Source: Rugalucina vietnamica
Taxonomy: Eukaryota; Mollusca; Bivalvia; Lucinida; Lucinidae
NCBI GenBank assembly: GCA_964017185.1
Contig: OZ024870.1
Location: 23,583,621-23,647,620, forward strand
Direction of reading: 5' to 3'
Length of the DNA stretch: 64,000 nt
Shown here: one piece after another, positions 35,733 to 47,200 of the stretch
Numbering within the stretch: the first letter of the stretch is position 1
Layout of the letters: each line of letters opens with the position of its first letter
The notes under the pieces: generated by a model
Databases searched by the model: none
What the model was told of the DNA's origin: nothing
What the model saw: only the letters and a program-made list of their open reading frames with translations
Made by a program: the position numbers and the translations under genes

Positions 35733-35792
35733 ACGGACGGACGGACGGACGCACGGACGGACGCACGGACGGACGCGTGGACGGACGGACAA
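35733..35792 (+). repeat. ACGG microsatellite
   Basis: ACGG repeats with regular GCACGG/GCGTGG variants, following a block typical of retroelement 3' ends (AAGTTTCATTAAATTCC). Confidence 0.9.
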
Positions 35793-35840
35793 CGTGAAAA
35801 CAGTATACCTCCCTTAAAACTTCGTTTTGGCGGGGAGTAT

Positions 35841-36063
35841 AATGAAATTTTCATCAGAAAATTTTTGACAGTTTTAATATTTTTGCTCAAAACATAGATC
35901 GTGGGTACATATTAGAACTGGTTCTAACGAGTACCCACAATCTATGTTTTGTATAAAAAAAAATAAGAAAAATAGGTACAGTATACCCCTACATACCCCA
36001 GTTTTACTATTAAAAAAATGGGGTTCAATGGGGTATTCATTGCACGGGCATGTTTTCCTGATG
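35841..36063 (+). mobile_element. MITE family A, left-truncated copy
   Basis: Lacks the GAAAACTTGCCC end; has a shortened centre (AGAACTGGTTCT) and a complete right end GCACGGGCATGTTTTCCTGA. It ends about 22 bp from the donor side of the 36085 exon. Confidence 0.85.
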
Positions 36064-36084
36064 AGTCCATCAGTTGTAACTCAC

Positions 36085-36201
36085 CATCATCACAGGTCGC
36101 TCCCACAAACCCGGTACCAGTACAATCACAAGTGAAGGTTCCCGGTGTGTTAGAACATGTCCCACCATTACACGGGGTACCAGTGCTACACTCGTTGATA
36201 T
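36085..36201 (-). CDS. gene M exon: cbEGF domain 2
   Basis: 117 nt, phase 1-1; donor GATG|GTGAG, acceptor TTTTTAG. It reads DINECSTGTPCNGGTCSNTP then GTFTCDCTGTGFVGATCDD. The decayed exon 63 bp upstream is its nearest relative (shared TCDDG end). Confidence 0.9.
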
Positions 36202-36264
36202 CTAAAAATGATAAATTACAGCATTATGATTTAATGCATGAAATCTGTCGTGATCTACATGTAC

Positions 36265-36393
36265 CATCATCACAGGTTGGACCCGTCCTATCGGTATGAT
36301 AACAATAACAGGTGAAGGTTTCCGGTGTGTCGGTACAGGTTCCAGCATTACAGGTACCCCGTTATCTTCAGTACTTTCATAATCAGTTTATAT
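36265..36393 (-). pseudogene. decayed cbEGF exon of gene M
   Basis: On the minus strand after a TTGCAG acceptor the frame begins D-I-N and then meets a TGA; other stops follow, before a readable stretch GTCTDTPETFTC and a TCDDG end. The donor is GATG|GTACAT, weaker than the family GTGAG/GTAAG. The third cysteine region has extra bases, and CDC has become CYC. It was clearly an EGF exon and is now dead; it must be skipped for the gene to stay open. Confidence 0.8.
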
Positions 36394-36434
36394 CTGCAAT
36401 TAATAGTTCGTTGCTGTAGAATTATTTATTTTAA

Positions 36435-36590
36435 CCTCGTGTTATTTGTTTACAAATCTCACGTTCTCATCGCCGTATAACTGTATAAAGGTACAAGAAG
36501 GCAATGATCAGGAAAAGGTGCAATCAGAAAGACATTCACACTCCAAATACCGAGGTGGTAAAAACTAAACAGACAATTAGGTACGAATAC
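36435..36590 (-). repeat. interspersed repeat N, fragment
   Basis: AAGGCAATGATCAGGAAAAG and CAAATACCGAGGTGGT are the reverse complement of the repeat N 3' block. Confidence 0.65.
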
Positions 36591-36599
36591 TAAAAACAT

Positions 36600-36694
36600 A
36601 TAGTAGACCTTGCATAATGCGGAACCAAAGGCACAGATGCTTCGCAGTTACTGCGAAGCTGACCAGCGCCCTTATAAACCACTCAAAATGCGGC
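36600..36694 (+). mobile_element. MITE family B, short relic
   Basis: Keeps the hairpin core GCTTCGCAGTTACTGCGAAGC and the end AATGCGGCTC; arms largely lost. Confidence 0.65.
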
Positions 36695-37204
36695 TCAATT
36701 TTCATAACGAAAAAGTCTCTTTGTGTATAAAGGCTGATTTCCAGGTGATAAAATAAATATTTTTAAAAATCCCGAAATTTTGTGATTTTTGTCAAAAACA
36801 TGCGTTTCTATCAAAATAAAATCGAAACAATGATATTTTTTACTGAAAATGATCTCCTCTCAATCCGAAGGTGAATGTCTTACGAATATGAAAATTCGTT
36901 TAGTAAAAGATGATGCATAGTTTGAAAAAATGCCCACGTCGAACCTGGACCGCTTGGGTAAATATCCAATGCTCTAACGACCGACCCAAAGAATCCCTGA
37001 TACAGTATCTACTTCTTCGATACACTGCATCGAATAGCTACATTCTATTTATAGAAGCTACGCATCATGTGATCTGCAACCCGACCTTCCAAATACGACA
37101 GATAATCTCGAATGAATGAGTGGTGCAATGGGACATAACAAATGGCGAAAAACAAATTCAAATCTTGTCACTAGTTAGATACGTAGAAATCGACTTTCAA
37201 AATA

Positions 37205-37392
37205 TTCCTGTATGGGATTTAAATCGCAGAACGCGACGTCCCATCTGGGGCTACTATGTTTGCTTAAAGAATTTTCGTCGAAAAGTTGAACAAAATTTGA
37301 AAATCACTCCTGATGCACCTAAAATAAAAGTGGACTCACCGGTCCTTCATGATAATAATGGGAAAACCATTCGTCAAATATGGGTTAACTCA
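37205..37392 (+). repeat. interspersed repeat O, copy beside an exon
   Basis: CGCAGAACGCGACGTCCCAT, CTATGTTTGCTTAAAGAATT, AAAGTGGACTCACCGG and ATTCGTCAAATATGGGTTAA. The last block runs straight into the splice donor (CTCAC on the plus strand) of the 37394 exon. Confidence 0.7.
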
Positions 37393-37393
37393 C

Positions 37394-37513
37394 CACTTCC
37401 GCAGGTCGGACCTTCAAATCCGGTACCAGAACAATCACAGGTGAAGGTTCCCGGTGAGTTGATACACGTCCCGCCATTACATGGTAAAGACTCAACCGTA
37501 CACTCGTCAATAT
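37394..37513 (-). CDS. gene M exon: cbEGF domain 1
   Basis: 120 nt, phase 1-1; donor AGTG|GTGAG, acceptor TTCCTAG. It reads [20 protein letters not shown] then [25 protein letters not shown] start and six cysteines fit cbEGF; the VESLP insert sets it apart from the later repeats. Confidence 0.9.
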
Positions 37514-37749
37514 CTAGGAAAAACAGACATACAACATTACATATAAGCGTTTGTTTCCTATGACATTTCCGTAAGCAAAAGAATATAAGAAGATTAAACC
37601 TTTGAAACTGTATCTCATCTTTAACTGAAAACTAAATAGATACCAATACGTAAGTTTTAATGTTTACATTTGAAACTATCAATTAAATATTATTAGTAAT
37701 TTTATTTCCATCTTATTTTGCAATAACCGATAATAAAATCTGCCGACTT

Positions 37750-38435
37750 AAAGCCCCAGTCCCACTGCTCTTACGATCGCTTGCGATCTTTACGATTACA
37801 TTATTGTGATAATCACAGGTAAACTCAGTGGATCGCAAGACCGATCTCGAGTGGGCGGTCTCTTGAAATAATCAGCTCTATGAATCTTTATAAGAACACA
37901 CGGACATTCCAAAATGTCTGATACGATAATTCAAGATGCACTGGTGTTGCCGAAGCACTTTTTATAAGATTATGAAGCTTTAAAGCATAATCTTGCAAAA
38001 TAATATAAAGTATCTGAGTATTATCCTACGCTCGGTTCTAGCGTTCTTTACGTGCCGGTCCCACTGAATCGTAAGGAATAGTACGATTGTGTAATCATTA
38101 GTTTTGTTATAAGACTGCGCATGTTAATTATGTAAACTGTTTTCCAACGTGTTAATGCTTTTTTAATTTGCATATCGGGGCTGAATAAATTATCCCCAAT
38201 TAAATATTTAGATAATCGTATAGCGATCTTAAGCGCCTTGGGACCGGCACGTTAGCATTCATGTGAAATATTACCAGTTGGGCATATATAAGGCAGTGAC
38301 TTTTAATCTAGTATATTTGGCAATATCGTAGGATGAGATCATGAATTTGTAAAGATTGGTCTAAATACCACGGAATTTTAAGAATATCAGACTTCTTCGT
38401 TTCTGCAATCGTACGATTTAGTGGGACTGGGCCTT
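37750..38435. mobile_element. inverted-repeat element F with nested element E
   Basis: Tips AAGCCCCAGTCCCACTGC and TAGTGGGACTGGGCCTT. Words such as CTTACGATCG and GATCGCAAG are frequent. A 200-bp element E sits inside at 38050-38252. Confidence 0.65.
38050..38252 (+). mobile_element. MITE family E, copy 1
   Basis: Tips ACGTGCCGGTCCCACTGAAT and GGGACCGGCACGT. It shares GTACGATTGTGTAATCATTA, AGACTGCGCATG and AATTTGCATATCGGG with the copy at 50749-50950. A third, inverted relative occupies about 38440-38624. Confidence 0.75.
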
Positions 38436-38439
38436 CATG

Positions 38440-38624
38440 TGGAATTTGGAATAACCAAATTGGACCGTTGGGAATTCTTTCCTTTACACCGATATGCAAA
38501 TTAAGAAAGCAGAAACACGTTGGAATTTTGTTTTACAAATTTTGAATACCCAGTGTTATCAATAAACTTATGATCAGACAATCGTACGATTCAATGGGAC
38601 GATTCAATGGGACCGGTACTTCGG
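38440..38624 (-). mobile_element. MITE family E, inverted relic
   Basis: CCGATATGCAAATTAAGAAA, CACGTTGGAA and AATCGTACGATTCAATGGGA are family E blocks in reverse. The right tip has a duplicated CAATGGGAC. Confidence 0.6.
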
Positions 38625-38641
38625 AATACACTCTTTCTTAC

Positions 38642-38761
38642 CAACATCACAGTCCCTGCCATCAAAACCGGTGTTAGTGCAATCACAAGAATAGTCCGTG
38701 TCATTATTAACGTTTGTGCATACTCCGTTCACGCAGGGCGTTGTATCACAAGGCAAGGCCG
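38642..38761 (-). CDS. gene M exon: EGF-like domain without a DIDEC start
   Basis: 120 nt, phase 1-1; acceptor TTTCTTATAG, donor GTTG|GTAAG. It reads PALPCDTTPCVNGVCTNVNN then DTDYSCDCTNTGFDGRDCDV. Six EGF cysteines are present, but the D-x-D/N-E calcium signature at the start is missing, so it is an ordinary EGF. It links the TSP1 exon to the cbEGF array. Confidence 0.9.
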
Positions 38762-38764
38762 CTA

Positions 38765-39790
38765 TAAGAAAATGAGAAATTTCGTTCAAGTGCAAGTAAC
38801 AGTTATAATGCAGAAAAAATGATGCTAAAATCCAAGACATGCTGAGAACATCCTCTTATAAAATTAAGTGTGGTTACCCGAGAAACTAGGTGCTAACTCG
38901 GGTTAGATAAGGAAGTGAGGTTTTGAGGCTTCCTGCTGATAACATGTGGCTTTGATTCATCCTGTAGTAATTATTGCAATAAAATGCTGGGGTTATCAGA
39001 GTCTGATATCTGCTTGGTCATTAAAAGGTAATCTGATACCACAATCAAAAGAATGGAAAATTTATAAATTTTTAGTTTTTGAATTGTACAAATTTTTTAA
39101 GGCGAAAGCTTTAAAGAGGGGGAAAAGTTAATTGAATTTTGTTTTTCAAACATTAAATTTGACCAAAAACTAACATTTTTACTTCTTTGTTGAGGTTGAA
39201 GAAAATGGGCAAAATACAGGTAAATGAAGCTAAAGACTCTATGTGTTAATTAGTTAATTTGCATAACATCAAGATAAGAATTCTTGTTTACAGATATAAG
39301 AGATGTTCTCATCATGAGAAAAAGTTTTTGTTTATGCACGTGTATACTGTTTCTTACGGGGATCTTCATCCAGTAATCAGATAGAGTAATACTAAAAATC
39401 CTTCTTTACAGACACGTAAATAGGTCTCTGTCAATTAGCCTACAATTTAAGTGGTCAAAAAAAAAAAATTAAAGCCAAATAACATACTTTCTCTATATGC
39501 ATAATGCTAAATTGTCAAAAAGTTGCTAATGTCGAAAATATGAACATTAGTTAAAACTTTCAAATAAGCCATCATAAAAAACTAAAAAAAAAAACCAAAA
39601 ACAATATTTAAGGTGATTACACAAAGTTTCAGTTTAAAACATCAATTGTCGTCAGGCATATGCTTTTTTTTTCCAGAGAATCTATATATGTTTACTCCTT
39701 TTATGACAAGAACAATTGGAAGGATGTCAGGAAATTTCAGCTTGGGTTTAACTTATTTTGACTACGTAATTTACTATAGTAATGGTTCTA
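38765..39790. other. intron of gene M, nothing recognised
   Basis: AT-rich sequence without a hairpin element, SINE or EGF-like exon that I can see. Confidence 0.4.
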
Positions 39791-39798
39791 AAACTTAC

Positions 39799-39972
39799 GC
39801 TCGGTGGTTGGTGGTGGTGGGGGTGGGGTAGTTGTCGGGCACGGCTCGACATTACACACCTCATTTTGGTTCAATAATTTTGTACATCGACTCCCGCAGC
39901 AACGGCCGTACCGTGACCGGTGCCCGTCCCCACATGTGGCGCTGCAAAACGTCCACTGGGACCATTCCTCAG
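39799..39972 (-). CDS. gene M exon: first TSP1 domain and Thr/Pro linker
   Basis: 174 nt; acceptor AATGTTACAG, donor GAGC|GTAAG. It reads (S)EEWSQWTFCSATCGDGHRSR, YGRCCGSRCTKLLNQNEVCN and VEPCP, then TTTPPPPPPTTE. WSQWTFCSATCGDG is a typical TSP1 opening. The counterpart exon in gene P (60029) begins with the same CTGAG and phase. The proline-rich tail, absent in gene P, probably forms an extended spacer before the EGF rod. Confidence 0.9.
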
Positions 39973-40184
39973 CTGTAACATTACGTAAACGAGAAATATA
40001 TAGGGGGATTATACCATCAACAGCGCTTTGGGCTTTCGCCTTCTTCAGAGTCAATGTCTATTTACAACTAATAAATAAAATACAAACTGACTTTATACAT
40101 GGTGACGCGCAGTTCATTTCGTCATTTTCAATCAGATACTAGGCCCTTTTAAAGGGCGCTAAGTCGGATATAAAATGCTGAAAG

Positions 40185-40330
40185 TAGGTGGGCGAAAACG
40201 GGAGAACCCCGACAAAAACCACCTGGCACAGCCCGGCAAGCGGAACTTGGGTTGTCTCACACTAGTGTGACCAGTGCGGGGCTCGAACCCGCACCAGACA
40301 CAGCGGTGAGATGATCGAGTGATTAAGAAA
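40185..40330 (-). repeat. tRNA-Leu/Ser-like SINE, minus strand
   Basis: Read on the minus strand it has TTAATCACTCGATCATCTCA, a B box GTGCGGGTTCGAGCCC and the body CAGGTGGTTTTTGTCGGGG, matching the SINE at 9081-9486. The A-box part is cut off. Confidence 0.7.
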
Positions 40331-40339
40331 CAGCGCTTT

Positions 40340-41640
40340 TAATGTGATATTTGTGTATTTTTGCATTTTCTTGTTTCATTTTATTTATTTACATATTTTC
40401 ATTTTTTTCCAGTTTTTACCTGTAAAAGTTTGATTTCTTCTTGCCCTGTTGATGGTTAAATCCGCCTATATAGTTATTCTAATCATTTTTCGAATCCTTT
40501 CTTAGGAACCAGTGCTACAGGGAAGATTTTAGTTTGATGTTTGTCCTGTTTCTCCCTCTATATGAGGTTTAGGTAATATGCACCAAACAATTTAACACTA
40601 TCGGTAGCACTGGATCCAATATGGATGCTTAATAAATTGACTAATTGTCAATTTGTTTTTAATCCCGCCTCGGTTTTTGGAATGGGAATTTCTTTCTGAT
40701 TGCGCCTGTTCCTGATCATTGCCTACTTGTACCTTTTTAAAAGATATGCGATATTTCATCATCAACAGTGTAAAATCCTATTTGTGCCTGAGCGCGCTTT
40801 CGCCTTTCGGCTTCTTCAGAGGCGTACTTAATACTACATATTTAGTGTGATATCTCCGGTTATACCGTATTCGTTCTAATAAGCGCATTGAAAGCTTATT
40901 ATTTTTATATAAATCACAAAATTTGCATCAAATTATCTTTCTTATAAGCTAAACGCGTCATTGTACCATGTTTTGAATTTCGTATGTCTTGTAAAACCCA
41001 GAGAAGACATGTAAACAAAATAATGCAATACAATAACAAACTAAAAGAACAAACACATATGGGCCACAACGTGAGAAAATGTACCTTCGGACAATTTTTT
41101 GAGTATTAGAAAAACAAAGTTACGTTGAATGTATCATGTTTCTAGAGTCTGTTACTCTTTATTTGACCAGATTATTTCAGTTATTTTGTGAGTTATGACC
41201 AATTTACTATATGAACCCTACAGACGTCATTGTCCTGAAAAATGACGTCAAAGTTGCGTAATGCATTTCTGCATGTTAGTAGAGCTTACAAAACTCGATG
41301 CACTTGCTTAAAACTGTTTAAGCACGGGTAAGAACCTATTGTTAAGATAGAAGCATACCAACCTTACTGGCAATCTGTCGTAATTATTTTGTCTATTTTT
41401 ATGATGATGTGGTTGCTATGGTTACCGTTTAACGATCAATATAGGGAAATTATGTATATTATGGGCTAAAACAAGGGCAGATAACTCCAAATATTGACTA
41501 TAACTAGGGTTTGAAACTCATTCATTTGGTAGCCCACTGTTCAAAAATTACAAATACAGTGTTATTTCTATAACGTATATTTCATCATTTTTCCGCTTTT
41601 TGCTGCTTTCTACTAGTAATGTCATTTTGTCGCGTTGAGG
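40340..41640. other. intron of gene M, only small repeat pieces
   Basis: A repeat N fragment at 40670-40735 (TGATTGCGCCTGTTCCTGAT) and a TTTCGGCTTCTTCAGAGGCG word at 40798 that also occurs as CTTTCGCCTTCTTCAGAG at 40033. No exon or transposon is evident in the rest. Confidence 0.4.
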
Positions 41641-41677
41641 TTCATACATGTATCTCATCTGGCTTGCGCTATTAGAT

Positions 41678-41910
41678 GAGCCGCATCATGAGAAAACAAA
41701 TGATTTGGCACATGCGAAAACACTGGCCGCGGCATATCAGCTTAGCAGTTACTGTGAATCTGAACAGCAGCTCCTTTGTTTTTGCAACATGGATAGTACA
41801 ATTCATCTACTTTCCAAAACCAAAGTTTCCAGCCTCTAGCCACCTTCATTGCTTGTACAGGCTGATTTGTGTGCGACCTGTTCTTAAACCACATTGTTGG
41901 TTTTCTCATA
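41678..41910 (+). mobile_element. MITE family B, diverged copy
   Basis: GAGCCGCATCATGAGAAAAC to GTTGGTTTTCTCATATT. The hairpin arms have diverged (CTTAGCAGTTACTGTGAATC), more than in most copies. It ends about 20 bp from the micro-exon at 41932. Confidence 0.8.
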
Positions 41911-41931
41911 TTTTGGTCTATAAACACTTAC

Positions 41932-41969
41932 AACATGCCTGTTCTATGATGCATGGCCTGTTCACAGTT
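41932..41969 (-). CDS. gene M micro-exon (38 nt) of the six-Cys module
   Basis: After the acceptor GCTCTTCAG come 38 nt reading (I)TVNRPCIIEQAC, then donor T|GTAAGTG. It enters in phase 2 and leaves in phase 1, exactly the shift needed between the 48323 and 39799 exons. Gene P's micro-exon at 58223-58260 is also 38 nt and reads TVTIPCRKTEEC. The shared TV..PC......C and identical length and phase make a chance match unlikely. Confidence 0.85.
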
Positions 41970-42153
41970 CTGAAGAGCAAAGATGTAAAAGTTAAATTAT
42001 AGCTCGAGCATCGAAAGATCTACGAGTCGTTAGTAGTATGTGGAAGGTAAATTAGTACGAAATGTCCTTTCACGTGCTCTTAAGTAGACTCGTCGATCTT
42101 TTGACACGTCTGAGGTCAAAATCAAGCTATAGAGACAAAAACGAGAAAAAATT

Positions 42154-42387
42154 GTGCCGCCTCATGAGAAAACCAACAATCTCTATATGCGAAAACAAAG
42201 ACGCAGATCAGCTTCGCGGTAACCGCGAAGCTGATCAGCGCCTTTGTTTTCGCGACACTGATAGTATAGTTCCTCTACTTTCTAAATAGAAAATTTCAAG
42301 CCTCTGACGATCTTCTGTATTTGTACAGCTCGGTTTTTGTCGGACCTGTTCCGAAACCACATTGTTGGTTTTCCCACGAGGCGGCTC
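42154..42387 (+). mobile_element. MITE family B, full-length copy
   Basis: GTGCCGCCTCATGAGAAAAC to CACGAGGCGGCTC with AATT-like flanks. Loop-proximal pair is G-C (GCGGTAACCGC). It is nested in a larger inverted repeat with arms at 42055-42150 and 42395-42480 (CGTCGATCTTTTGACNCGTC, CTTTCACGTGCT). Confidence 0.9.
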
Positions 42388-42526
42388 AAATTGTTTGATC
42401 AATTGACCTCAAACCTCAGACGCGTCAAAAGATCGACGAGTCCATGAAGTAGCACGTGAAAGGTAAACCAGTACGCCTCGAGTTTTCCGTTAAAGTTCGG
42501 TTGCACGCAGTAAGTACACTGAAACA

Positions 42527-43560
42527 AAGTTATAAAGAGGCCACTTTTCAAACTCATTTTTTGTTTCTAAGCCAAGTTCAAAATTGCACAATTTTTTGCC
42601 AAAAGACGTGTCTTTCAACTAGGTAAAGTTCCAAAGTGTTAAGAAATAATTTTCTTTTACTAAAGGCGTTTTTGGAGTAAAAATGCAAAAATCAATGTTT
42701 TTAAATAAAAAATTGGATACAGCACACCATTTATTGAAATTAGGAACGGGTGTCATCAAAGGGGTCGTTACGGATCGGAAAAACATCAAACATTCGAATT
42801 TTCTCTACTGGTAGAATTTTTATGCATTTTTAAAAATCGCCAATTTTGAGATTTTTTGAAAAATTCATAAATGTGCCTCTTAAACATGTTGACCCCTGTT
42901 AAATTCACTTGATGAGGCCTGGAAATGAGAGATATAATTCGACTGAACTGTTTTTGACCATTTTCGAGGACCAACATGTCAAGGCTGCCGCACACTTCCG
43001 GTTTCAATGCCAATTTTTAACGAACAAAATAACAAAATTTGTGGACGATTTTTTTAATTTTCAAAGTTTATCAGAGTCTAGTATTTGACCTAAATAATCG
43101 CTGAAAATTTCAATGCCGTGCTGCTGATAATAACGCAACTGGAGAAGAACAAAGTTGGTATGCAAATTGCATACAAAAGCTGAATTCCTGTTATTCAGGT
43201 TGTTGTCTTCTTGCATGTGCAAAACAGAAACGAAGATTCTTATTGCAGCAACACTTTTGACTTAATTTTATCTTGCATCATGGCAGTCAGTAGCACTTTC
43301 AAATAAATTAAAATGTAAAAACACAACGTCATAATATGACATTTAATTTGATGTTAATAAAGTGTGACTTTTTGAAATAGGGTACCTTTACACATGCTTC
43401 GTCTGTGTGAGAAGTATCACGCATTTTGGAATGCAGAAACTCACAGAGCCACTGTTAGACATTGGTTTATTCATATGATCATGAATTTTAATTGATCGTA
43501 TTTTACTTTCTGAACTAGAAGACAAAATATGAGGTGGCCTCTTATAACTTTTTTTCAGTG
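42527..43560 (-). mobile_element. Tc1/mariner-style non-autonomous element C, copy 2
   Basis: CACTGAAACAAAGTTATAAA to TAACTTTTTTTCAGTG, with TA on both sides (42525-42526 and 43561-43562). Inverted relative to the 17267 copy and lacking the nested retroelement. 1,034 bp, no transposase. Confidence 0.9.
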
Positions 43561-43664
43561 TATTTGTACTGTTACAATCTGAACATCCTTTTACGTGCTA
43601 CTCAAAAATCTCGTCGATTTTTTTTTCGTCTGAGGTCAAAACTGAGCTATACGTTTAAACCTTT

Positions 43665-43841
43665 GAGCCGCGTCATGTGAAAACAAACAGTGTGGTTTAC
43701 GAACAGGTCCGACACAAACTGGCCTGTACTGTGACAAGCTCTGAAGATGGCTAGAGGCTGGAAATGTTCACAGTAACTGCGAAACTGATCTCGCCTTTGT
43801 TTTCGAATATGTAAAATTTTGGTTTTCTTATGATGCGGCTT
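43665..43841 (-). mobile_element. MITE family B, deleted copy
   Basis: GAGCCGCGTCATGTGAAAAC to CTTATGATGCGGCT. One arm of the hairpin is gone (CAGTAACTGCGAAACTGATC remains). Confidence 0.8.
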
Positions 43842-44037
43842 ATTTAATATCACCAGAAATGTCACCAGAAATGTCCTGCTAAACTAACGTAAAACAGATT
43901 TGTTTATGAAAATAATGCAATATTGGCATTTTTCTGAAAGCCCACAGCCTTTGGAAAACAAAATTTGTCATAACTTTCATCTGTCCGTGAAGGTTGGTCA
44001 GAAATATAGACAGTGCAGGAGTTAAACTTGCTAACCT

Positions 44038-44275
44038 TTACGAAAACACGCCTATGCAATAATATAGAGACATTTTTGGATATTTTGCTTATTTTTGCTC
44101 AAAACATAGATCATGGGTACACGTTAGAACCGCCTCGCCGAGGCTGTTATAACCAATGTATGTTTTAGAGCAAAAATAAGAAAAATAGGTATATCCCTGC
44201 GTACCCCAGTTTTACTATATGAAAGTGGGGTATAAGAGGGTATATATTTATACTCGGACAATGTTTTCCTGATGC
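44038..44275 (+). mobile_element. MITE family A, near full-length copy
   Basis: TTTACGAAAACACGCCTATG to GGACAATGTTTTCCTGATG. Part of the right centre is deleted (GAGGCTGTTATAACC). It ends only 15 bp before the giant palindrome. Confidence 0.9.
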
Positions 44276-44290
44276 AATACTCATGTCTAA

Positions 44291-47200
44291 TACCCCGGGA
44301 GCTAATTTGACCTACCTTGCACCCCCCCCCCCAGGACAATTTTTTCATGGGTGCCAGATCGTTCATTGGGACCCCAGAAATGCAAAGAATTTTTGTCCTC
44401 AAAGATAAACTCAATTGCACTATGAAAAAATGCATGGTTTCCATGGCAACCGTTAAAGCGATTCTTGAGTATGGGGGGGGGGGGGAGGGGGGGGGGGGGG
44501 TAAATAGAAAATTGACCATATCTCCATTGTTACTTATCCTAGACCACTGAAATTGGTCTCATTATAAAGCTTAGATATAGGCCTTTCATCATATAGTGAG
44601 TAATGCAAATTTTTGAAGTTGCATATTCATGAATTTTAATGAAAACATTAAAAATGACAGAAAGCGTTAAAAATCCATAAATAAACTAATTTCAGGCCCA
44701 AACTGTCATTCTGACACTTTGTTATTGAACCAGTAATATTACATGACAAATTTATTGATGATCTGGGCCTATATGAAAATTATCTCATTTGCATATTCAT
44801 GAATATTAATAAAAATGTAAAATAAATGAGGAAAAACAAGGGAAAAGATAGGTTATAAGGTCTATCTTGCATCCATTTAACCAATTCCCATGGCTGCCAG
44901 TGTGGTCAGAGGAACCACCTAAATGGCATAAAATATTTTCCTCAATGATGAACACATTCGCATGATGTAAAATGGCATAGTCTTCACCCACCCCTCGTGC
45001 GATTCTAAAGAATAGGAGGTACTTACAAAAATACTCACATCCCAACAATAGCATGCTCTAGGATACTATAGTTGGTCTGATAGTGATGCATGAGCCTAAC
45101 AATTTAACCTTGATACCTTATATTTCAATCATTGAATTTGCTTATTCATGAAAATTAATAAAAAAAAAGAAGTAAAAGTGGAGAAATATTGTGGAAAAAT
45201 AGGGGTATACATACAAAATCGCTTCTACCAGAGCTATTATTAAACTCAAGATGCTGAAAGAGGTTTCAAATGAATGCTATTGCATTGTACTATGACTCTG
45301 AAGTATGATTTAAGAATAATCTGATTTTCTGTTTCATGAATTTTCATGAAAACTAAAGAAATTTAAGGGAAAAAGTTAAAAACTTAAATGGGTAAACCTA
45401 CAAAATGACTTGCATCTCAGCAGTCAAAAGCCCTATAGTGCTAAAACTGGTATCAAATGGTTGCTATGGCAATATTATACCATCCTGTACTACAATATTT
45501 AAGTTATTTGATATTTTGTTTGAAGAATATTAACAAAACTTTTTTGAATTTAGTGAAAAAATACAGGGGTATACGTAGAAAAACGCCCATATCTTGGCTA
45601 CTGAAAGACCTAGAGAGCTATAATTGGTATCAAATGATTGCTAGGACAATGTTCTATGACCGTGTAATCAGCAATATATAACATCAACTATTGTTGTTGT
45701 ATGGATATTAATGAGATCGTCATAAATAAGAGAAAAATCAAATGAAAAATGACGGGGTACACCAACCTAATCGCTAATATCTCATTTACCAATAGCCATA
45801 GAGAACTCAAAATGGCTGCAATTTATTGCTAGGACAATGTATTATTGCCAGGTATTCAGATATATGAATCATCTTCGCTGGCAAGCAAGATTTAATAAAT
45901 TTTGTTTAAGCACAGCCTTCAATTTTCTGTTATTTTCACAATTTTTCAAAACTTAATGTAACATTCAGAAAATTTTATAACATTTTGTTAAACTATCAGA
46001 CCACATGGCAGTTGTACATTCTCCTAGCTATCTATTGGTACCATTTTTAGCACTCTAAGGATATTGGCAGTTGAGATATTAGCAATTTTGTTGGTGTACC
46101 CCTTCATTTTTCGTCGATTTTTCTCTAATCTATGACAATCTCTTTAATATACATACAACAATAATTGATGTTTTATATTGCTGATTAGATGGTTATAGAA
46201 CATTGTTCTAGCAATCATTTGATACCAAATATAGCTCTCTAGGTCTTTCAGTAGCCAAGATATGTCCGTTTTTCTACGTATACCCCCATTATTTTTCCGT
46301 ATTTTTTCACTAAATTCAAAAGGTTTTGTCAATATTCTTCAAATAAAAAATCAAATGACTTAAATACTGTAGTTCAGGATGGTATGATATTGCCATAGCC
46401 ACCATTTGGACCATTTTCAAAAGTACAGGGCTTTTACTTGCTGAGAATCAAGTCATTTTGTAGGTTTACCCATATAAGTTTTTAACTTTTTCTCTCAAGT
46501 TTCTTAAGTTTTCATTAAAATTCATGAAATTGAAATTCAGATTAGTCTTATCATCATACTTTAGGGTCATAGTACATTGCAATAGCCTTCATTTGAAACC
46601 TCTTTCAGTATTCTGGGTTTATTAATAGCACTTAAACAAGCGATTTTGCATGTATACCCCTATTTTTTCCACGATTTTTCTCCAGTTTAGAATGTTTTAT
46701 TTTTATTAATTTTCATGAATAAGCAAATTCTATGATATAAATATAAGGTATCAAGGTTAAATTGTTAGGTTCATGCATCACTATCAGACCAGTTATAGTA
46801 TCCTAGAGCATGCTATTGGTGGGATGTGAGTATTTTTGTAAGTACCTCCTATTCTTTAGAATCGCAGACTATGTCATTTTACTTTCAAATGTGTTCATCA
46901 TTGAGGACAATATTTGATGCCATTTAGGTGGTCCCTCTGACCACACTGGAAGCCATGGGAATTGGTTAAATGGATGCAAGATAGACCTTATAACCTGTCC
47001 AAATCCTTGCAATGGATATAATTTTCCCTTGTTTTTCCTCATTTTTTGACATTTTTATTAATATTCATGAATATGCAAATGAGATAATTTTCATATAGGC
47101 CCAGATCATCAATAAATTTGTCATGTAATATTACTGGTTCAATAACAAAGTGTCAGAATGACAGTTTGGGCCTGAAATTAGTTTATTTATGGATTTTTAA

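Noticed and set aside
41240..41300. 17-nt candidate micro-exon for gene M near 41280
   Set aside because: The 38-nt exon at 41932-41969 fits length, phase and sequence of gene P far better.
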